DNA of 38,961 nucleotides from Caldithrix abyssi (GCA_011369465.1 DRQG01000098.1:1-38961); one strand, 5' to 3'. Shown: positions 16,828 to 25,547, counted from the stretch's first letter. The notes: a model not told the origin generated them from the sequence alone. A program made the numbers and translations.

Positions 16828-16879
16828 TTTATATATTCTCCTTCTTTATCGCTGTTCAATGTATCCAATACCGTTTAAG

Positions 16880-17629
16880 TTAAATGACTTTGGCTTCTTC
16901 GTGAAGCAAGCGTAGCAGCTCCGGTACGGCGTCGGCGCTGTCGCCCACGATTTTACCGGCGCTTTTTTGCGGAGGATAATTGAATTCAACGATTTCCAGC
17001 TGTCCGTCGGCTAAGCTCATTTCTTTGGCCTCAATCTGGATTTTTTTGGCGCGCATAATTCCTTTCAGAGAAGCGTAGCGCGGCTCGTTCAATCCGCGCT
17101 GGGCAGCAATGATGGCCGGCAGGGAGCATTCCACCACTTCGTGGGCGCCGTCAATTTCGCGCTCGGCCGTAATTTTATCGCCCTCGATATCCAGTTTAAT
17201 AACCACGGTAACGGCCGGTAAATCCAGCTCTTCGGCTAATAAGGAAGCCATTTGGGTATGGTCGTCGTCAATAGCCTGTTTGCCCAATAGAATCAGGTCA
17301 TAATTCCCTTCCTTTAACACGGCCGCCAGGGCTTCGGCTGTAACCGCCGGATCGGCCGGGTGTTGTTCGGCTTTAATGTGGATGGCTTTATCCGCTCCCA
17401 TGGCCAGCGCACTGCGAATGGCCGAAGTAACACGATCCGGGCCGAGTGAAATGATGGTTACTTCGCCATCATTCTTTTCCTTAAGCTGTAAGGCCTCTTC
17501 CACGGCAAATTCGTCATAGGGATTGAGGATAAAGTTGATATCATCCTCATTAACCGCTTTGTGGTCATCGGTTAGCTTGATACGTGTTTCCGTATCCGGC
17601 ACCTGTTTTACACAGACTGCAATATTCAC
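16880..17629 (-). CDS. etfB: Electron transfer flavoprotein, beta subunit
   Basis: A 249-residue EtfB. I place the start at the GTG at 17629, preceded by AGGAGGT five bases upstream and giving the standard opening (M)NIAVCVKQVPDTETRI; the frame runs further upstream over an AT-rich spacer that shows no coding character. Family motifs include NPYDEFAVEEALQLKE, GPDRVTSAIRSALAMGADKAIHI and the signature ILLGKQAIDDDHTQMASLLAEELDLP. It binds AMP and completes the FAD site with EtfA. It lies 97 bases after the acyl-CoA dehydrogenase gene. Confidence 0.96.
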   Translation of the reverse strand: MNIAVCVKQVPDTETRIKLTDDHKAVNEDDINFILNPYDEFAVEEALQLKEKNDGEVTIISLGPDRVTSAIRSALAMGADKAIHIKAEQHPADPAVTAEALAAVLKEGNYDLILLGKQAIDDDHTQMASLLAEELDLPAVTVVIKLDIEGDKITAEREIDGAHEVVECSLPAIIAAQRGLNEPRYASLKGIMRAKKIQIEAKEMSLADGQLEIVEFNYPPQKSAGKIVGDSADAVPELLRLLHEEAKVI

Positions 17630-17726
17630 TTTGACCTCCTGTTGATAATTTATACTCTTGTAACTCGATATTTTACTAAGATTTATTTGATTTTTGTTAT
17701 TTGTATTTTGGATTTTCAAACCATGT

Positions 17727-19463
17727 TTATTCCGTTTCAAACGGATATTGCTTTTCCTCGGTCATAAACTCGGCAATTTCTTTTAAATCTTTGTCGATAT
17801 TTTTATCCGTCATCAGCAGGTTGCGGCGGATGCGGCGCCAGGCCTGCTCGGCAAATGCGTTGCATAGCTGAATTTCGCGTTGGCATTTTTCTTCGCCTTT
17901 CTTTTTAATCAATGTATCAACGCGGGAAATAGTTGCAATCATGCCGTATAAATCGATCGCCGCGTTGGCCAGACGTTCCGATACCATCTCCCGATAGATG
18001 ATATTTTTACCGTAATGGATCAGCACCCGTTCGGCGGCAAAATGAAGGTTTTTGGCCCAGTTTTCGAAATCGGCTTTGGCTTTGGTTAACGAGGGATGGA
18101 CATCACGGATGCGTTCGGTGGTTACCCGGTTCACCACCCATTCCGTGGCATAGTCTGTTAACAGCCCAAATCCTTTGATCGGATCTTTTAAGGCCCCGCC
18201 GATCTTTTTCAGATATTCGCCGCGTTCCTGCATACCGGCCAATGCGATAAACAGGCGCAGGATTTCGTTGGTGCCTTCAAAAATCGGATTGATGCGCACA
18301 TCCCGCAGAGCGCGCTGAAACGGATATTCGTTCATATAGCCCAGACCGCCCACCATTTGCAGGCATTCGTTAATGCTTTCCCAGCCGACTTCCGTGGCCT
18401 TAATTTTACACATGGCCGATTCCAGAGAATAATCCACGTCACCGCGATCGATCATTGCCGTTGTTAAATAAATCATACTTTCGGCCGCAAACATATCAAC
18501 CGCAATTTGAGACACTTTCTTTTTTATCAGTTCGAATTCCGCCAACTTTTTGCGGAATTGTTCCCGCTGGGTAATATGATCCATGGCATCTTTTAGCACC
18601 TTACGAATGCCGCCCAGCGTGCCGCCGGCCAAACCGAGACGTCCGGAATTGAGCACTTCCATGGCCACTTTAAAACCCTTTCCGCGCTGACCCAAAAGAT
18701 TTTCGAAGGGCACTTCCACATTGTCGAAAAAGACCTCCGTGGTAGAGGACCCTTTGATGCCCAGCTTATCTTCTTCCTTACCGCTGCTTACGCCGGGCAT
18801 ATCACGTGTAACAATAAAGGCGCTTATTTTGTCATGCTCGTCGCCCTTTGTATCGGCGATGGGTTCTTTGGCGAACACGGTAAAAAAATCGGCAATGCCG
18901 CCGTTGGTGATCCATATTTTGCTGCCATTAAGTACATAAACCCCTTTCTTTTCGTCCCGTACGGCTCTGGTTTTGATACCGGCCGCATCGGAACCGGCTC
19001 CCGGTTCGGTTAAACAATACGCCGCTATCATTTCGCCGGTGGCCAGCTTGGGCAGGTATTTTTTCTTTTGTTCTTCCGTCCCGAACATTAACAGAGCTTT
19101 CAAACCAATGGATTGATGGGCCCCCAGTGTGAGAGCAACGGAGGGGTCCTGCTCGGTAACGGCTTCCAACATTTTTACATAGGCTGTGGTCGAAAATCCG
19201 AATCCATCGTATTCTTCCGGAATAATCATTCCGAATAAACCCAGCTCTTTCATCTCATCGATAATTTCCTGAGGGATTTGGGCCTCTTTATCGATTTTTT
19301 CGGAATCGATCTTATCCTGTGCGAATTTTTTGAAGCTTTCGCGCATCAATTCAAAATTTTCTTTTTCTTCCTTATCCATCTCCGGATAGGGAAAAACCAG
19401 TTCATCCAGAAGCACCCCGCTAAACAGGGCTTTGGAAAAACTGGGTTTAACATTCTTAGACAT
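17727..19463 (-). CDS. Acyl-CoA dehydrogenase with C-terminal extension
   Basis: A 578-residue FAD enzyme that forms the trans-2-enoyl-CoA in the first step of beta-oxidation. The start is the ATG at 19463, with AAGGAG seven bases upstream. Motifs are AYCLTEPGAGSDAAG and WITNGGIADFFTVFA in the middle domain and INPIFEGTNEILRLFIALAG with the catalytic Glu at 396. About 170 residues follow the usual ACAD core, as in the VLCAD/ACAD9-like long forms that often prefer long chains and associate with membranes. It leads an operon with etfB and etfA, its direct electron acceptors. Confidence 0.95.
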   Translation of the reverse strand: MSKNVKPSFSKALFSGVLLDELVFPYPEMDKEEKENFELMRESFKKFAQDKIDSEKIDKEAQIPQEIIDEMKELGLFGMIIPEEYDGFGFSTTAYVKMLEAVTEQDPSVALTLGAHQSIGLKALLMFGTEEQKKKYLPKLATGEMIAAYCLTEPGAGSDAAGIKTRAVRDEKKGVYVLNGSKIWITNGGIADFFTVFAKEPIADTKGDEHDKISAFIVTRDMPGVSSGKEEDKLGIKGSSTTEVFFDNVEVPFENLLGQRGKGFKVAMEVLNSGRLGLAGGTLGGIRKVLKDAMDHITQREQFRKKLAEFELIKKKVSQIAVDMFAAESMIYLTTAMIDRGDVDYSLESAMCKIKATEVGWESINECLQMVGGLGYMNEYPFQRALRDVRINPIFEGTNEILRLFIALAGMQERGEYLKKIGGALKDPIKGFGLLTDYATEWVVNRVTTERIRDVHPSLTKAKADFENWAKNLHFAAERVLIHYGKNIIYREMVSERLANAAIDLYGMIATISRVDTLIKKKGEEKCQREIQLCNAFAEQAWRRIRRNLLMTDKNIDKDLKEIAEFMTEEKQYPFETE

Positions 19464-19550
19464 CAATATGCTCCTTTGTACAAGCTAATTTTAAAAATAA
19501 TGGTGTTTTTATTATCAAATCAAATTTCCGTCTTTATGTTTGGAAACTGT

Positions 19551-19640
19551 AATTCCCTTTCAGGGAATTTGCCTTAAAGGGATTGCTGCCACTTCACAGG
19601 GCGCTGCCCTGTGCTGTGTTATTTCTCTCCTTCAGAGAGA
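19551..19640 (+). repeat. Triple-hairpin REP-like module 1
   Basis: Three consecutive hairpins on plus: A, AATTCCC-TTTCA-GGGAATT (19551-19569); B, CACAGGGC-GCT-GCCCTGTG (19595-19613); C, TCTCT-CCTTC-AGAGA (19624-19638). The same A-B-C order and similar loops recur in two other modules around the transposase gene while the stems differ. Confidence 0.75.
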
Positions 19641-19926
19641 TAAACCATCCCCATAAGCTCCGCATTACTCATAATAAAATCATCAGCGAAGTGTTCTTTC
19701 TCTTTTACGAAGAGAAAAACCATCCTTTATGCGTTGTGATAAGAGTACCGAACTTATTTTATATAAATTTACAGACACAAGTTTGCACACCATCAACTTC
19801 GATTGAAAACTCTTTTTTTTCCTACTACATTATCAAAAAACTAAGTATATCAACAGAGAAAAAACGTTTATTTCATATACCGCGACAAACTAAAATCAAT
19901 CTATGACTTTTTCCTGTTTCCCATTT
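19641..19926. other. AT-rich non-coding stretch between hairpin modules 1 and 2
   Basis: No gene is apparent. It includes one more C-like hairpin, TTCTCTT-TTACG-AAGAGAA, followed by AAACCATCC as after module 1, which suggests a partial further copy. The rest is AT-rich without recognisable features. Confidence 0.5.
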
Positions 19927-20009
19927 TCCCCGAAGGGGATACATAATAGAGCATAGGGCAGCGCCCTATGGCAAAGAACCAAAACAATTAAGTTACCCTG
20001 AAAGGGTAA
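19927..20009 (-). repeat. Triple-hairpin REP-like module 2 (inverted)
   Basis: Read on minus: A, TTACCCT-TTC-AGGGTAA (20009-19993); B, CATAGGGC-GCT-GCCCTATG (19970-19952); C, TCCCC-TTC-GGGGA (19939-19927). It has the same order and loops as module 1 but the opposite orientation, lies just beyond the transposase stop, and pairs with module 1 in a REPIN-like arrangement. Confidence 0.75.
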
Positions 20010-20014
20010 AACAA

Positions 20015-20467
20015 TTAATCCCAAACATAACGCTCATCATATTCCACATTATATTCTTTTAAAAACCGGATAAACTCTTCTTTAAAGGAAATCGTTCTAT
20101 GATGGCTTTTTTGATTTTCAATATACTTTTTAACATTCTCCACCCTCGACTGACTTACCGAGAATGCTCCGTATCCATTTTGCCAATAAAAGTTATCATA
20201 ATTGAGCCCCCTCTTTTTTATCCATTTGGATGACTCTTTCTTTAAGATTTCCAACATTTTGCTTATGGTAATCACCCGAGAGAATGTATTTAGTATATGA
20301 ACATGGTCATTTGTTCCACCAATTATTATGGCTGTACAATCCAGATTTTTCAGGATTCCCGCCATATACGCGTGTAAATCTTTCTCTATTTCCGGTTTTA
20401 TCAGCTTCTCTTTGTTTTTTGTGCTGAAAATTATATGCAAATATATTTTTGCCAGACTTTGAGCCAC
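20015..20467 (-). CDS. IS200-like REP-associated tyrosine transposase (Y1_Tnp)
   Basis: A 150-residue single-domain HUH transposase. The HUH motif is in GTNDHVHIL and the catalytic Tyr in ENVKKYIENQKSHHRT; the C-terminus YNVEYDERYVWD is typical of this small branch. Such enzymes cut single-stranded DNA at hairpin-flanked sites. There is no accessory tnpB, and hairpin modules flank the gene on both sides, so it fits a REP-associated (RAYT-like) role in spreading palindromic repeats as well as a solitary IS200-type element. The frame looks intact. It was probably inserted between the acyl-CoA dehydrogenase and fadJ-like genes. Confidence 0.92.
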   Translation of the reverse strand: MAQSLAKIYLHIIFSTKNKEKLIKPEIEKDLHAYMAGILKNLDCTAIIIGGTNDHVHILNTFSRVITISKMLEILKKESSKWIKKRGLNYDNFYWQNGYGAFSVSQSRVENVKKYIENQKSHHRTISFKEEFIRFLKEYNVEYDERYVWD

Positions 20468-20492
20468 TGTTTTTTCCTGTGAGTTTTATTTG

Positions 20493-20577
20493 TTCCTTTC
20501 AGGAAAATCAATGCTGGTTATATCTTTTCCATAGGGTCAGACCCTGTGTTGAGTTTTTTCTCTCATTCTGAGAGAAA
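20493..20577 (+). repeat. Triple-hairpin REP-like module 3
   Basis: Three hairpins on plus: A, TTCCT-TTC-AGGAA (20493-20505); B, CATAGGGT-CAG-ACCCTGTG (20530-20548); C, TTTCTCTC-ATTCT-GAGAGAAA (20557-20577). Order and spacing match modules 1 and 2. It lies just upstream of the transposase start. Confidence 0.75.
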
Positions 20578-20703
20578 TTTCTATATAATATATGGGCAAG
20601 ACTTACGCTTATTAGCCAACCCCATTTATTACGCCAAACGTTTTGAAATAACCTTATCCTGACAATGAAGCTTACAAAAAAAGATGAGCACTTTTATTTC
20701 TTC

Positions 20704-23094
20704 TTACTTACTCTGTTTTTTTACCTTTTCAGTTGATTGTTTGCTCTTTGTACTTTTCGTTGTTGATTTTGCTTTCGTTGCTTTAGCCGGCTGACTTGTT
20801 TTTTCCTTTTGAACCTTCTTTGTCTCTTTTGATGTTTTTGTTGACTTTTTACTTTCCTTAACCTTCGTGCTTTTTGTGACCTTTGCGGATTTTTCCGTCT
20901 GGGTTGTTTTTTGCGTTTTGACTGTTTTGGTTTTGGGCGCGGCTTTACGGGCCGGTTTTTTCTTTTTACCGTAAAATCCGCTGTCTGCCAATTCCAACAA
21001 GGCTTTGGAAGGTTTAAATCGCTTGCCAAAATCTTTTTCGAATTGCTTCAACTGATCGATTACATTTTTTACGCCTACTTTGTCCGCATAGGTCAGCAGT
21101 CCTCCGCGGAAGGGGGCAAAACCGGTACCGAAAATCATGCCCACATCCACGTCGCGCGGACGCAATGCCACACCCTCTTCCAGCACCCGCGCCGCTTCGT
21201 TAATCATAGGATACACCATGCGTTTCTGCATCAAATCTTCATCCAGTAACAGCTTATGCTTCACGTCAATCAACTCATCTACAGCCGGGTCGTACGTTTT
21301 TTCCTTACCCTGATAGCGGTAGAATCCTTTGCCGCTTTTTTTACCCAAACGACCGGCCTCAATCATACGCTCCAGAATGGGCGATTCGGCCATGCGGTCG
21401 CCCATAAAGTTTTGCAAAACTTTTGCCGCCTTGTAAGCCACATCAATGCCGACTTCGTCAAATAACTCAATCGGCCCCATGGGCATACCGAAGTTGAGCA
21501 TGGCTTTGTCGATAGCCTCGACCGTATGCCCTTCTTCCAACAAAGAGATCGCTTCCACCATGTAGGGCACCAACAAACGATTCACTAAAAATCCCGGTCC
21601 GTCTTTCACTACAATCGGTGTTTTGCCCAGTTTTTTGGCCAGATTGAACACTGTAGCCACGGCTTCGGCAGAAGTGGATTTGCCGCGAACCACTTCAATT
21701 AAAGGCATGCGGTGTACCGGATTAAAAAAGTGCATGCCGATAAAACGTTTTTTGTGTTTTAAGGCCTGGGACATTTCATCCACCCGTAAAGAAGAGGTGT
21801 TGGTCGCGATCACCGTTTGTGTATCCACGTGCTGTTCCAGTTCGGCCAGAACTTTTTTCTTAATGTTCATATCCTCCACAATGGCTTCCACCACCAGCTG
21901 GGCGTTTTTAAAGCCGGAATAATCTACCGTACCGGTAATGCGGTTCATAATCTGCTGAAATTCCAGTTTGCTAAGACGACGACGTTTCACTTTTTCCTTA
22001 AGCACTTTGGCGGCCTGTTGGAAGGCTTTGGACACCACATTGTAATCGATGTCCTTCACCCGTACAGGGATTTCTTTGGAGGCGAATAGTTGAGCGATAC
22101 CGCCTCCCATAACACCCGCTCCCAGCACACCGGCTTTGCGCACTTCCGTGCCGGTAAGCTCCTTTTTGGCCGTGCCGTTTTCCTTTTTTATTTCATCGGT
22201 CCACAGAAAGATTTGCACCAGGTTTTTGCAAATATCGGTAACGATCAACTGCCCCAGCGCGCGGGCTTCTATTTCGAAGGCTTTTTCCAGCGGCTTTCCA
22301 TAAGATTTTTTGACGACTTCCAGAGCCTTAAGCGGCGCCGGATAATGTCCGTGTGTTTTTTTAAGCACCATTTTTTCTGCTTGCGAAAAAATAATATTCC
22401 GGCCAACCGGCGTCTTTTCCAATACGATTGTGGCCGGATCGTTGGCTTTACGTCGTTTGAGGTATTTTTCGCCTATGCCGGCCAAAACTTCTTTGGCAAA
22501 TTCAAGCGCTTTTTCCAGGGCCCACTCATGCGGTATCACCTTATCCACAACGCCGTTTTTCCAGGCTCGTTTCGCGTTGTAATTACGTCCGGTTAAAATC
22601 ATGTCCAACGCACGTTGTAGCCCGATCATACGCGGCAAGCGCGAGGTGCCGCCCCAGCCGGGTAAAATACCAAGATTCACTTCGGGTAAAGCAATTTTCG
22701 TTTTGGGATGATCGGTTGCCAAACGATAATCACAGGCCAGGCTAATTTCCGTACCGCCGCCCATGCAGGCGCCGTCAATAACCGATATGGTAAGGAAGGG
22801 CAGTTCACCGAATCGTTTGAAAATTTCCTGTCCCTGACGAGCCACTTCATAACCTTTGGCTTCGTCTTTTAAATCTTTAATTTCGGCCACATCCGCACCG
22901 GCAATAAAAATTCCCGGTTTTCGGCTCATCAAAAGCAGAGCGCGTATATCGCTGCGCTTTTCCAGTTTTTCGGTTATTCCTCTCAACTCTTCCATAACTG
23001 CTGTGTTAAACTTGTTAACGCTTTCCCCTTGCAAATCAAAATACAGAACATGGATATTATCTTGTATTTCTTCTAAAAAGAACGCTTTAGACAT
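20704..23094 (-). CDS. FadJ-like enoyl-CoA hydratase / 3-hydroxyacyl-CoA dehydrogenase with Lys-rich tail
   Basis: A 796-residue bifunctional beta-oxidation enzyme. I start it at the ATG at 23094 (AAGGA site; opening MSKAFFLEEIQDNIHVLYFD); the frame upstream is repeat DNA. The crotonase domain has FIAGADVAEIKDL and CMGGGTEISLACDYR. The NAD-binding motif GVLGAGVMGGGIA is near residue 322, and GMHFFNPVHRMPLIEVV and GFLVNRLLVPY mark the dehydrogenase. It hydrates enoyl-CoA and oxidises the hydroxyacyl-CoA to 3-ketoacyl-CoA. Residues 710-796 form an unusual low-complexity Lys/Thr/Ser tail resembling histone H1 tails. It follows the thiolase gene and is interrupted from it only by a palindromic repeat. 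Confidence 0.95.
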   Translation of the reverse strand: MSKAFFLEEIQDNIHVLYFDLQGESVNKFNTAVMEELRGITEKLEKRSDIRALLLMSRKPGIFIAGADVAEIKDLKDEAKGYEVARQGQEIFKRFGELPFLTISVIDGACMGGGTEISLACDYRLATDHPKTKIALPEVNLGILPGWGGTSRLPRMIGLQRALDMILTGRNYNAKRAWKNGVVDKVIPHEWALEKALEFAKEVLAGIGEKYLKRRKANDPATIVLEKTPVGRNIIFSQAEKMVLKKTHGHYPAPLKALEVVKKSYGKPLEKAFEIEARALGQLIVTDICKNLVQIFLWTDEIKKENGTAKKELTGTEVRKAGVLGAGVMGGGIAQLFASKEIPVRVKDIDYNVVSKAFQQAAKVLKEKVKRRRLSKLEFQQIMNRITGTVDYSGFKNAQLVVEAIVEDMNIKKKVLAELEQHVDTQTVIATNTSSLRVDEMSQALKHKKRFIGMHFFNPVHRMPLIEVVRGKSTSAEAVATVFNLAKKLGKTPIVVKDGPGFLVNRLLVPYMVEAISLLEEGHTVEAIDKAMLNFGMPMGPIELFDEVGIDVAYKAAKVLQNFMGDRMAESPILERMIEAGRLGKKSGKGFYRYQGKEKTYDPAVDELIDVKHKLLLDEDLMQKRMVYPMINEAARVLEEGVALRPRDVDVGMIFGTGFAPFRGGLLTYADKVGVKNVIDQLKQFEKDFGKRFKPSKALLELADSGFYGKKKKPARKAAPKTKTVKTQKTTQTEKSAKVTKSTKVKESKKSTKTSKETKKVQKEKTSQPAKATKAKSTTKSTKSKQSTEKVKKQSK

Positions 23095-23125
23095 TGCGTT
23101 GTCCTTTTGTTTTAATATGAATTGG

Positions 23126-23281
23126 TGGTTTTTTAAAATTGATGAATTAATGCTATAGGGAGTAATGGAGTACCGGAGTGGTGGAGTATTGAAATATTGA
23201 GGTCCTTTCGGTTTCATCCTCTTCATTACTCCGGTACTCCAACACTCCAATACTCTTTTTCCCTTTATTCATCAATTCATT
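23126..23281. repeat. Nested inverted-repeat element, copy 1
   Basis: An intergenic palindromic element between the thiolase and fadJ-like genes. An inner pair, TGGAGTACCGGAGT (23166-23179) with ACTCCGGTACTCCA (23228-23241), pairs perfectly, and an outer AATTGATGAAT/ATTCATCAATT pair surrounds it. It is built of about 8-bp GGAGTANT units and recurs at about 24612 and 37604. Confidence 0.75.
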
Positions 23282-23290
23282 TCTCTTCTT

Positions 23291-24577
23291 TTATACTCTT
23301 TCCAACACAAACGCTGCCCCCTGCCCGCCGCCTACGCACAGAGTGGCCAATCCGACTTCCAGGTTATTGCGCCGCAATTCTTTGAGCAGCGTAAGCACTA
23401 GCCGCGTGGCCGAGGACCCGACCGGATGCCCCAGAGCAATAGCACCGCCGTTTACGTTTAAAATATCCTCATCAATCGCGCCCAGCGCCTTATCCATTCC
23501 CAGATATTTTTTACTTAGCGCAGCGGATTCGAAAATACGCAGATTAGCCAGCACCTGTACGGCAAAGGCTTCGTTAATTTCGATCCGCTGGAAGTCTTTC
23601 ATTTTCATTCCGGTTTGATTCAGGACCTTTTGTACGCTGTAAGCCGGGCCCAGACCCATACGCGCCGGGTCTAATCCGGCAAAAGAGAAGGCTTTTACTC
23701 TGCCCAGCGGCTGGTAGCCCAGCGCTTTGGCCTTTTCTTCCTCCATCACCAGCAGCATGGCTGCACCGTCCGTAATCTGGCTGGCATTGCCGGCGGTAAC
23801 CGTTCCGTTGCGTTTATCAAACACCGGTTTCAATTTGGCCAGCGCCTCCATCGACTGTCCATAACGAATGCCGTTATCTTTATCCACAATCGTGTCATAT
23901 TTGGGCGGCACGGGCACCGGCATCATTTCCTGTTGTAGAATACCTTCTTCCGTGGCCTTTTCCGCCCGGTTATGACTGCGCATGGAAAAGGCGTCCTGCT
24001 CTTCGCGGGTAATTTTAAACTCACGGGCCAGGATTTCGGCCGTATCTCCCATATTCAATCCGCAAAAACCGTCGGTTAAGCCCAACTGTAAACCGATGAT
24101 GGGCTTCAGGAAGGCCGGTTTCAGTTTGGTGAACAGAGATAGACGCTGTCCCAGGGTTTTTGCTTTGAACAAGGCGCTCATCCATTCGGCGGCTTCCTCA
24201 TTCCACAAAAGCGGAATGCGGGACATACTTTCCACCCCGCCGGTCATGTACGTAGTGCCGTGTCCGGCCTGAATGCGGTACCAGGCGTCGGCAATGGCCT
24301 GCATCCCGCTGGAGCAGTTTCGCTGCACCGAAAAGGCCGGCACCTCCTGCGGCACACCGGCAAACAAAGCGATATTGCGGGCAATATTGGTGGCCTCCGG
24401 CGGTTGAGCCACATTGCCCACAATAACCTCATCCAAATCTTTACCGTCCATGTTCAGGCGTTCCAGCAATTCTTTGAGCACGATTGCGCCTAATTGCTGC
24501 GCCGGTATATCTTTAAAATCCGTATCAAACTTGACGTACGGAGTACGCAGACCGTCAACGATTACCACGTTTTTCAT
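23291..24577 (-). CDS. Acetyl-CoA C-acyltransferase (thiolase)
   Basis: A 428-residue thiolase that cleaves 3-ketoacyl-CoA to acetyl-CoA and a shortened acyl-CoA. Catalytic residues are visible: Cys88 in QRNCSSGMQA, His384 in GGAIALGHPVGSSATR and Cys414 in ATLCVGGGQGAAF. The opening VVIVDGLRTPYVKFDTDFKDI and the length resemble FadI-type partners of the trifunctional enzyme rather than short biosynthetic thiolases. It lies between the TetR regulator and the fadJ-like gene on the same strand, each junction occupied by a nested palindromic repeat. Confidence 0.95.
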   Translation of the reverse strand: MKNVVIVDGLRTPYVKFDTDFKDIPAQQLGAIVLKELLERLNMDGKDLDEVIVGNVAQPPEATNIARNIALFAGVPQEVPAFSVQRNCSSGMQAIADAWYRIQAGHGTTYMTGGVESMSRIPLLWNEEAAEWMSALFKAKTLGQRLSLFTKLKPAFLKPIIGLQLGLTDGFCGLNMGDTAEILAREFKITREEQDAFSMRSHNRAEKATEEGILQQEMMPVPVPPKYDTIVDKDNGIRYGQSMEALAKLKPVFDKRNGTVTAGNASQITDGAAMLLVMEEEKAKALGYQPLGRVKAFSFAGLDPARMGLGPAYSVQKVLNQTGMKMKDFQRIEINEAFAVQVLANLRIFESAALSKKYLGMDKALGAIDEDILNVNGGAIALGHPVGSSATRLVLTLLKELRRNNLEVGLATLCVGGGQGAAFVLERV

Positions 24578-24611
24578 GTTTTCTCCAGTAAAATATGTTT
24601 AAAAATATTAT

Positions 24612-24790
24612 GAACGATGGTGAATGAATTATTGAATTGGTGGAGTGTTGGAGTATCGGAGTAATGTAGTATTGAAGGTGGAAGCATTTTTTGGGTATTC
24701 TTTATCCAAACGACATAAATGTCGTTTTACAATACTCCAGCACTCCAGTATTCCATTTTCATCACACCATCAATTCACCAATTCATTTTT
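24612..24790. repeat. Nested inverted-repeat element, copy 2
   Basis: The same kind of element as at 23126: outer arms of TGAATGAATTATTGAATTGG type against CCAATTCATT, inner arms of GGAGTGTTGGAGT type against ACTCCAGCACTCCAG. Between the arms lies a separate hairpin AAACGACA-TAAA-TGTCGTTT (about 24712-24731). It occupies the whole gap between the TetR and thiolase genes. Confidence 0.7.
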
Positions 24791-24803
24791 GCTTTCTCTT
24801 TTC

Positions 24804-25391
24804 TCAGCTGGCCAACAGCCCGTCCACAATGGTTCGGGAGAGTTCTTGAGAAGCTTGCTCCAGAGAATATTTGTCGTCTGCGCCCAAAATCCATTGCCGC
24901 GCCACTTCATCAATGGCGCCAAATATCATCAACTTAATAATATCGGTATGCAACGTCGGACGAAAAAAACCTTCCCGCTTTCCTTCATCGACAATTCCCG
25001 CAATAATGTTGAGATAATCCAGAAATTTTTGATTGTGATAATCCTTTAAAAACTTGGCCGATTGCCGCAGTTCCACCTGAAAAACTTCCGCCAATTGCTG
25101 ATCCTCTTCGATAAGGGTGAAATACACATGGATAAATGTTTTCAGTTTTTCAATAGGATCATGAATATTTTGAAGACCGGCCGCAAAGCGGTTGAGGATA
25201 TGATCCATTTTGTCTTCGAAAAGATTGATAAGCAGATCGTCTTTGTTCTTAAAATATAGATAGATGGTTCCGTCAGCCACGCCGGCTGCCTTAGCCACAT
25301 CGTTTACTTTGGCGTTATAAAATCCTTTTTTAGCAAATACTTTTACCGCCGCTTCAATAATAGCTTCCCGTTTGCTGTTTTTTTGTTTCAT
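24804..25391 (-). CDS. TetR-family regulator, FadR-like
   Basis: A 195-residue repressor. I choose the ATG at 25391 because AAGGA lies directly upstream; the next upstream ATG (25412) has no ribosome binding site and abuts the operator. The N-terminal helix-turn-helix runs KREAIIEAAVKVFAKKGFYNAKVNDVAKAAGVADGTIYLYFKNKDDLL. The rest is the helical ligand domain. Length and the operator match the Bacillus FadR type, which releases DNA on binding long-chain acyl-CoA. Downstream on the same strand are the thiolase and fadJ-like genes, so control of fatty-acid degradation is the likely role. Confidence 0.9.
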   Translation of the reverse strand: MKQKNSKREAIIEAAVKVFAKKGFYNAKVNDVAKAAGVADGTIYLYFKNKDDLLINLFEDKMDHILNRFAAGLQNIHDPIEKLKTFIHVYFTLIEEDQQLAEVFQVELRQSAKFLKDYHNQKFLDYLNIIAGIVDEGKREGFFRPTLHTDIIKLMIFGAIDEVARQWILGADDKYSLEQASQELSRTIVDGLLAS

Positions 25392-25414
25392 TTCTTCCTT
25401 GTCGATGTACATTA

Positions 25415-25459
25415 TGAATGAACGTTCATTCAATATAAAAAAATTTATTCCTTTTTCAA
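25415..25459 (-). promoter_or_regulatory. Promoter and FadR-type operator of the TetR gene
   Basis: On minus, TTGAAA (25459-25454) and TATATT (25437-25432) are 16 bases apart. The perfect 18-bp palindrome TGAATGAACGTTCATTCA (25415-25432) starts at the last -10 base and covers the expected transcription start. It matches the Bacillus FadR operator pattern TGAATGA-N4-TCATTCA, known to me from the literature. This indicates autorepression. Confidence 0.85.
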
Positions 25460-25517
25460 AGCGGAAATTTGAGAAAATGAGGGTAATTTGAGGTTTTCGG
25501 ATATGGTTCATAGAAAT

Positions 25518-25547
25518 AAAAAAGCCCCCGAATTACCTTCGGGGGCT
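25518..25547 (-). terminator. Intrinsic terminator of the small RNA
   Basis: On minus, a perfect 10-bp stem AGCCCCCGAA/TTCGGGGGCT (25547-25538 with 25532-25523), loop of 5, followed by six T residues. Confidence 0.92.

Noticed and set aside
17630-17740. Upstream extension of etfB
   Set aside because: It overlaps the end of the acyl-CoA dehydrogenase and an AT-rich spacer; the GTG at 17629 has a clear AGGAGGT site and the family start.
20721-21029. Arg/Lys-rich alternative frame within the fadJ-like tail
   Set aside because: It is a second frame of the same low-complexity sequence and lacks its own start signals.
23095-23250. Upstream extension of the fadJ-like gene
   Set aside because: The extra 52 codons translate a palindromic repeat (MECWSTGVM type); the ATG at 23094 has the ribosome binding site and the family opening.
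25392-25511. Upstream extension of the TetR regulator
   Set aside because: It would translate through the promoter and operator; the ATG at 25391 has the ribosome binding site.
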